Source: Rhizobium sp.
GTDB taxonomy: Bacteria; Pseudomonadota; Alphaproteobacteria; Rhizobiales; Rhizobiaceae
Assembly: GCA_003527225.1 (NCBI GenBank)
Contig: DPXQ01000077.1
Location: forward strand, 1 to 27,106
Direction: 5' to 3'
DNA: 27,106 bases
The notes under the pieces were generated by a model that did no database searches, was not told the DNA's origin, and saw nothing but the letters and a program-made list of their open reading frames with translations. The position numbers were made by a program, and so were the translations under genes. Below, piece after piece: positions 24,356-27,106 of this stretch (positions within the stretch are counted from its first letter, which is position 1; each line of letters starts with the position of its first letter).

Positions 24356-24384
24356 AAAAATCCCGCCTCCTTCGGAAGCGGGAT
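24356..24384 (-). terminator. Intrinsic terminator of rplY
   Basis: ATCCCGC pairs with GCGGGAT, extended by TCC/GGA across one mismatch, with a three-base loop (24360-24384). Leftward it is followed by TTTTT (complement of AAAAA at 24356-24360), 32 bases after the rplY stop. It isolates rplY from the GGDEF/EAL gene, which therefore needs its own promoter. Confidence 0.9.
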
Positions 24385-24415
24385 CCTCATGGGGCAACAA
24401 TGCTGCCGTATTGTA

Positions 24416-25015
24416 TCAGGCTTCTGCTTCGCCTTCTTCGGCGAGGCCGCCAGCTGGAGCGACGATCGTCGCGATCGTGAAGTCGCGGTCGGTGATGACC
24501 GGGGTCACGCCAGACGGCAGCTTGACATGCGAGATGTGCAGGCTGTCGCCGATCTTGTGACCCGCGAGATCGACCGTGATGAATTCCGGGATGGCACCGG
24601 CCGGGCAGTGAAGCTCGACTTCGTGACGGACGATGTTCAAGACGCCACCGATCTTCACGGCCGACTTGTCTTCATTGACGAAGTGAACCGGAACCTGGAC
24701 GACGACCTTGCTGTTTGCGGAAACGCGCAGGAAGTCGACATGCATCGTGAAATCGCGGACCGGATCAAGCTGGTAGTCCTTGGGGAGGACCTTGATCTTT
24801 TCGCTGTTCAGGTCGATCGTCGCGACGGTGGTCATGAAACCGCCGGCGTGAATGCGCTTCGTCACCGCATTGGTATCGAGCGAGATGGCGATAGGGGCCT
24901 GCTTGTCACCATAAATGACAGCGGGAATCAAACCGTTGCGGCGAAGTTCACGGGAGGACCCCTTACCAACCCGTTCGCGTGCCTCGGCCTTGAGCTCATA
25001 AGATGTGTGGCTCAT
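24416..25015 (-). CDS. rplY: 50S ribosomal protein L25 (CTC type)
   Basis: A 199-residue ribosomal protein that binds loop E of 5S rRNA. The N-terminal L25 domain (~1-93) starts '[20 protein letters not shown]' and has '[20 protein letters not shown]' and '[18 protein letters not shown]'; the C-terminal beta domain (~94-199) has '[20 protein letters not shown]', as in TL5/CTC. The acidic end (EEGEAEA) is common in rhizobia. Ribosome site AAGGT, with the ATG at 25015. It has its own promoter, a ~120-base leader and a terminator. In related genomes pth follows directly; here two unrelated genes are between them. Confidence 0.96.
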   Translation of the reverse strand: MSHTSYELKAEARERVGKGSSRELRRNGLIPAVIYGDKQAPIAISLDTNAVTKRIHAGGFMTTVATIDLNSEKIKVLPKDYQLDPVRDFTMHVDFLRVSANSKVVVQVPVHFVNEDKSAVKIGGVLNIVRHEVELHCPAGAIPEFITVDLAGHKIGDSLHISHVKLPSGVTPVITDRDFTIATIVAPAGGLAEEGEAEA

Positions 25016-25081
25016 GGTTTTACCTTTCGAGATTATATGGAGAGTCTCGCAAGCGCGCGTCAGCGACGCTCGTCGAAACCG

Positions 25082-25101
25082 GAGGTTCCCGAAAGAACCT
25101 C
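25082..25101 (-). promoter_or_regulatory. Hairpin in the rplY leader
   Basis: GAGGTTC and GAACCTC form a perfect 7-bp stem with a six-base loop, about 65 bases before the rplY start and inside its predicted 5' leader. L25 autoregulation through a leader RNA is described for gammaproteobacteria; whether this hairpin has that role is only a suggestion. There is no T tract, so it is not a terminator. Confidence 0.35.
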
Positions 25102-25141
25102 ATCCGCGTTGCCTCCAAGGGTGTCTACACGGACCGGCGCG

Positions 25142-25169
25142 CTATAGAACAGAAGTGCCGGAAAGGCAA
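25142..25169 (-). promoter_or_regulatory. Candidate promoter of rplY
   Basis: On the leftward strand, TTGCCT (complement of 25164-25169) and CTATAG (25142-25147) are separated by 16 bases and resemble the rhizobial CTTGAC / CTATAT consensus. The start would be near 25135, giving a ~120-base leader. It is the best pair in this spacer. Confidence 0.5.
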
Positions 25170-25268
25170 GCTTTGTCGGGAGTTTTCGTCGCAAGGGCGC
25201 GCGCAAGCGACCTTTCGCCCGGCCATCAGACGCTTTTTCGGCACCAGCCGGCAGCTTGTCAGTGAAGG

Positions 25269-25286
25269 TGTCGCACATCTGCGACA
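25269..25286. promoter_or_regulatory. TGTCGCA-N4-TGCGACA inverted repeat (AcoR-type site)
   Basis: TGTCGCA-CATC-TGCGACA is a perfect 7-4-7 inverted repeat, 92 bases before the start of the AcoR-like regulator. The TGTCGCA...TGCGACA form resembles upstream sites of AcoR-type activators. A related, imperfect site with identical spacing stands before the aldehyde dehydrogenase gene (26355-26372). Confidence 0.65.
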
Positions 25287-25332
25287 GTCTGCACCACGAC
25301 GATGCGATGCTCCTTGTTTTGGTCCATCGTCA

Positions 25333-25361
25333 TTGAAAGAATCCTGTGACGTAGGCATTAT
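25333..25361 (+). promoter_or_regulatory. Candidate promoter of the AcoR-like regulator gene
   Basis: TTGAAA (25333-25338) and CATTAT (25356-25361) have 17-base spacing. The predicted start (~25368) would fall at the ribosome site, leaving a leader of only ~11 bases, which weakens the call. Confidence 0.35.
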
Positions 25362-25378
25362 CGCTTTGGGAGGAGCCG

Positions 25379-26338
25379 ATGCGCCAGCCATCCAACCATT
25401 CTGATCTCGTCTACGCGACCGCGTCGCAGAGTTCCGCGGCGGCGAGTTCGCCGATTGCCGCATCGTGGCGGCGCTGCCTCAACCTCCATCAACTGGCCCC
25501 CGAAGAGGGTCGCAGGCCGGTTCAGGTCGAGGATGCGGTGTTCCGATCCGCACGCGAGCGCATGGAGCATCTGGTCCTTGCGTGCAGCGACGAGGTGGAC
25601 CGTCTGCATCAGACGATCGGGCGCTCCGGTTGCTGCATCGTGCTGTCCGACCGCGACGGGATCGTCCTCGATCGGCGGGGATCCGCCGGCGACGACGCTG
25701 ACTTCCGCGAACTGGGTCTATGGCAGCAGAATGTCTGGAGCGAGGCGAGCGTCGGCACCAACGGCATCGGCACGGCGCTGGCCGACGAGCGCGCCGTCAT
25801 CATCCACCGGGAACAGCATTTCCTCAGCTCCAACATCGAGTTGAGCTGCGCCACGGCGCCGATCCGCGACCATATGGGTCGGGTGGCGGCCGCTCTCGAC
25901 ATTTCCACCTGCCGGAGCGATGTCACCGATATGACGCTGGCGATCCTGTCGCAGGCGGTGCGCGACGTCGCCTCGCGGGTCGAGGCAACGCTTTTCCGCC
26001 AGGCCTTTCCGGGCGCGCGCATCATCATGGTGCCGACCGCCCATGCGGCGACCGCGGCCCTCATCGCCGTGGACTATGACGACCTGATCCTCGGGGCGAC
26101 GAAGGCCGCGCGCGCCGCCCTCAAGCTCGACGACCAGCGGATCGCCCAGGGGCTTCCGGCGGCCGACGCCCTGCTTGAGAGCCGGGGTGATGCGAGCTCC
26201 GATCTGGACGACGCGGAGCGGGCGGCGCTGCGGCGCGCCTTGACGCGCACCAATGGCAATGTCTCGCAGGCCGCGCAGATTCTCGGCATCAGCCGGGCGA
26301 CCCTTCATCGCAAGATCAAGCGTTTTTCCCTACAATAG
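25379..26338 (+). CDS. AcoR-like regulator: GAF plus Fis-type HTH, no AAA+ domain
   Basis: A 319-residue protein, ATG 25379 with GGGAGGAG three bases upstream. The N-terminal two-thirds match the AcoR family: 'WRRCLNLHQL' near 30, a GAF domain (~75-175) with 'WSEASVGTNGIGTALADERA' and 'SCATAPIRDHMGRVAAALDI', then a PAS-like linker ('FPGARIIMVPTAHAATAALI'). The C-terminus (~277-316) is a Fis-type helix-turn-helix, 'TNGNVSQAAQILGISRATLH'. In full-length AcoR (~650 residues) a sigma-54-interacting AAA+ domain with a GAFTGA loop lies between; here it is absent and the frame is continuous, so this is not a frameshift. It therefore probably acts with a sigma-70-type polymerase. It is 139 bases upstream of, and co-directional with, the aldehyde dehydrogenase gene. 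Confidence 0.9.
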   Translation: MRQPSNHSDLVYATASQSSAAASSPIAASWRRCLNLHQLAPEEGRRPVQVEDAVFRSARERMEHLVLACSDEVDRLHQTIGRSGCCIVLSDRDGIVLDRRGSAGDDADFRELGLWQQNVWSEASVGTNGIGTALADERAVIIHREQHFLSSNIELSCATAPIRDHMGRVAAALDISTCRSDVTDMTLAILSQAVRDVASRVEATLFRQAFPGARIIMVPTAHAATAALIAVDYDDLILGATKAARAALKLDDQRIAQGLPAADALLESRGDASSDLDDAERAALRRALTRTNGNVSQAAQILGISRATLHRKIKRFSLQ

Positions 26339-26354
26339 GCCGCTTGCCCTTATC

Positions 26355-26372
26355 TGTCGCATTCGTGAAACA
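26355..26372. promoter_or_regulatory. Imperfect TGTCGCA-N4-TGNNACA site before aldehyde dehydrogenase
   Basis: TGTCGCA-TTCG-TGAAACA has the same left arm and four-base spacer as the perfect repeat at 25269, with two mismatches in the right arm. It lies 106 bases before the aldehyde dehydrogenase start, where a site for the neighbouring regulator would be expected. Confidence 0.5.
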
Positions 26373-26438
26373 GTGTGCGCTGCGGTATGACTTCGCCTCT
26401 CTATCGCCGCCGGCCGTTCCCCGCAATCATCCTCGCAC

Positions 26439-26457
26439 AGGTCCGTTGGAGGGACCT
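26439..26457 (+). promoter_or_regulatory. Small hairpin in the aldehyde dehydrogenase leader
   Basis: AGGTCC-GTTGGAG-GGACCT gives a 6-bp stem with a seven-base loop, ending 20 bases before the ATG and close to the ribosome site. No long T tract follows. It may affect mRNA stability or translation; chance occurrence is possible. Confidence 0.3.
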
Positions 26458-26477
26458 TTCCCAGGGAGGATGACAGC

Positions 26478-27106
26478 ATGAATATTCAGGTGCAGACCAC
26501 GAGCAAGACGCCGTTCAAGCTCCGCTACGGCAATTTCATCGGCGGCCAGTGGGTCGAACCGGTCAATGGCCGCTACTTCGACAACACCACGCCGGTGACC
26601 GGCGGCAAGCTCTGCGAGGTTGCCCGCTCAGACGAACAGGACATCAATCTGGCGCTCGACGCCGCGCACGCCGCCAAGGACAAATGGGGCCGGACATCGA
26701 CTACCGAGCGCTCCAACATCCTGATGAAGGTGGCGCAGCGGATGGAGGACAACCTCGAACTGCTGGCGCGTGCCGAGACCTGGGACAACGGCAAGCCATT
26801 GCGCGAAACCATGGCGGCCGACATTCCACTGGCCATAGACCATTTCCGTTATTTCGCCGCCTGCATTCGCGCCCAGGAAGGCACGATCGGCGAAGTCGAC
26901 CACGACACGATCGCCTACCATTTCCATGAGCCGCTCGGCGTCGTCGGCCAGATCATTCCGTGGAACTTCCCAATTCTGATGGCTGCCTGGAAGGTGGCTC
27001 CGGCACTCGCCGCCGGCAATTGTGTCGTGTTGAAGCCGGCCGAGCAGACCCCGGCCTCTATCCTGGTGCTGGCTGAACTGATCGCCGACCTGCTGCCGCC
27101 GGGTGT
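26478..27106 (+). CDS. NAD-dependent aldehyde dehydrogenase, ExaC/AcoD type (3' truncated by window)
   Basis: The first 209 residues of an aldehyde dehydrogenase (normally ~505), with ribosome site GGGAGGA before ATG 26478. The N-terminus '[20 protein letters not shown]', then '[20 protein letters not shown]', '[14 protein letters not shown]', '[20 protein letters not shown]' and '[14 protein letters not shown]', closely follow the acetaldehyde dehydrogenases of ethanol and acetoin catabolism (ExaC, AcoD). The NAD-contact block 'IIPWNFP' and 'KPAEQTP' are intact; the catalytic Cys and Glu lie beyond the window, so activity cannot be confirmed. The AcoR-like regulator directly upstream fits control by acetaldehyde- or alcohol-type signals. 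Substrate assignment is by resemblance. Confidence 0.93.
   Translation, partial: MNIQVQTTSKTPFKLRYGNFIGGQWVEPVNGRYFDNTTPVTGGKLCEVARSDEQDINLALDAAHAAKDKWGRTSTTERSNILMKVAQRMEDNLELLARAETWDNGKPLRETMAADIPLAIDHFRYFAACIRAQEGTIGEVDHDTIAYHFHEPLGVVGQIIPWNFPILMAAWKVAPALAAGNCVVLKPAEQTPASILVLAELIADLLPPG

Larger units (their letters stand above)
25016..25378. other. 363-bp divergent spacer between rplY and the AcoR-like regulator gene
   Basis: This stretch holds, from the rplY side, a ~120-base rplY leader with a hairpin, the rplY promoter (25142-25169), a TGTCGCA-type inverted repeat (25269-25286) and a candidate promoter of the regulator gene (25333-25361). Open frames across it on both strands lack ribosome sites and recognisable protein content, so I treat them as non-coding. 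Confidence 0.6.

Noticed and set aside
25003..25404. 133-codon frame across the rplY / regulator spacer
   Set aside because: No ribosome site, starts inside rplY, ends inside the regulator, composition Arg-rich and without motif; promoter and operator-like elements occupy the same bases.
26339..26477. Sigma-54 promoter before the aldehyde dehydrogenase gene
   Set aside because: Expected for an AcoR target, but no TGGCAC-N5-TTGC or near match is present on the rightward strand.

Overview
This window looks like chromosomal DNA of a GC-rich alphaproteobacterium of the Rhizobiales, most likely a Rhizobiaceae member (Rhizobium, Agrobacterium, Ensifer or a close relative). The evidence is protein-level: a fused-type pair of ABC exporters directly before petABC (fbcFBC), an aerobic hemF, a cysteine-free rhizobial-type flagellin, a ClpS2-type adaptor, and the rplY / pth / ychF neighbourhood. 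Species assignment is inference. I see no insertion sequence, prophage, CRISPR array, rRNA or tRNA gene.

Layout. 1-3.1 kb: the 3' end of a CCA-adding enzyme gene, then leftward DUF1059, cupin, unknown and hemF genes, and a small rightward unknown gene. 3.1-4.35 kb: an isolated flagellin gene. 4.35-6.8 kb: a leftward alpha/beta-hydrolase-like gene, soxR and trmL. Next to soxR is a textbook SoxR-box promoter that points rightward, away from soxR, at a 40-codon ORF. 6.8-12.07 kb: two ABC exporter half-transporters bracketing a pair of DUF606/YdcZ membrane proteins. 12.2-15.1 kb: petABC, the cytochrome bc1 complex, with a candidate promoter and a strong terminator. 15.2-18.06 kb: apt, a 49-residue protein gene not obvious to ORF callers, a tight leftward maoC-maoC-gpx operon, and a small membrane protein gene. 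18.1-21 kb: ychF, clpS (ClpS2 type), a GNAT gene and pth. 21-24.2 kb: a leftward pair encoding a membrane GGDEF/EAL protein and an orphan periplasmic solute-binding protein, lying between rplY and pth, which are usually neighbours. 24.4-25 kb: rplY with promoter, leader and terminator. 25.3-27.1 kb: an AcoR-like regulator with GAF and Fis-type HTH but no AAA+ domain, followed by an ExaC/AcoD-type aldehyde dehydrogenase cut by the window end. Related 7-4-7 inverted repeats precede both genes.

Most of the window is housekeeping: respiration, heme, purine salvage, translation quality control and proteolysis. The parts that merit a second look are (i) the SoxR-box promoter with no recognised target gene, (ii) the solute-binding protein / c-di-GMP enzyme pair, which resembles in layout a periplasmic-ligand sensing system, (iii) the AAA+-less AcoR-like regulator with its paired operator-like sites, and (iv) several small ORFs with good ribosome binding sites. 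All functional calls rest on reading motifs by eye; no database search was run.
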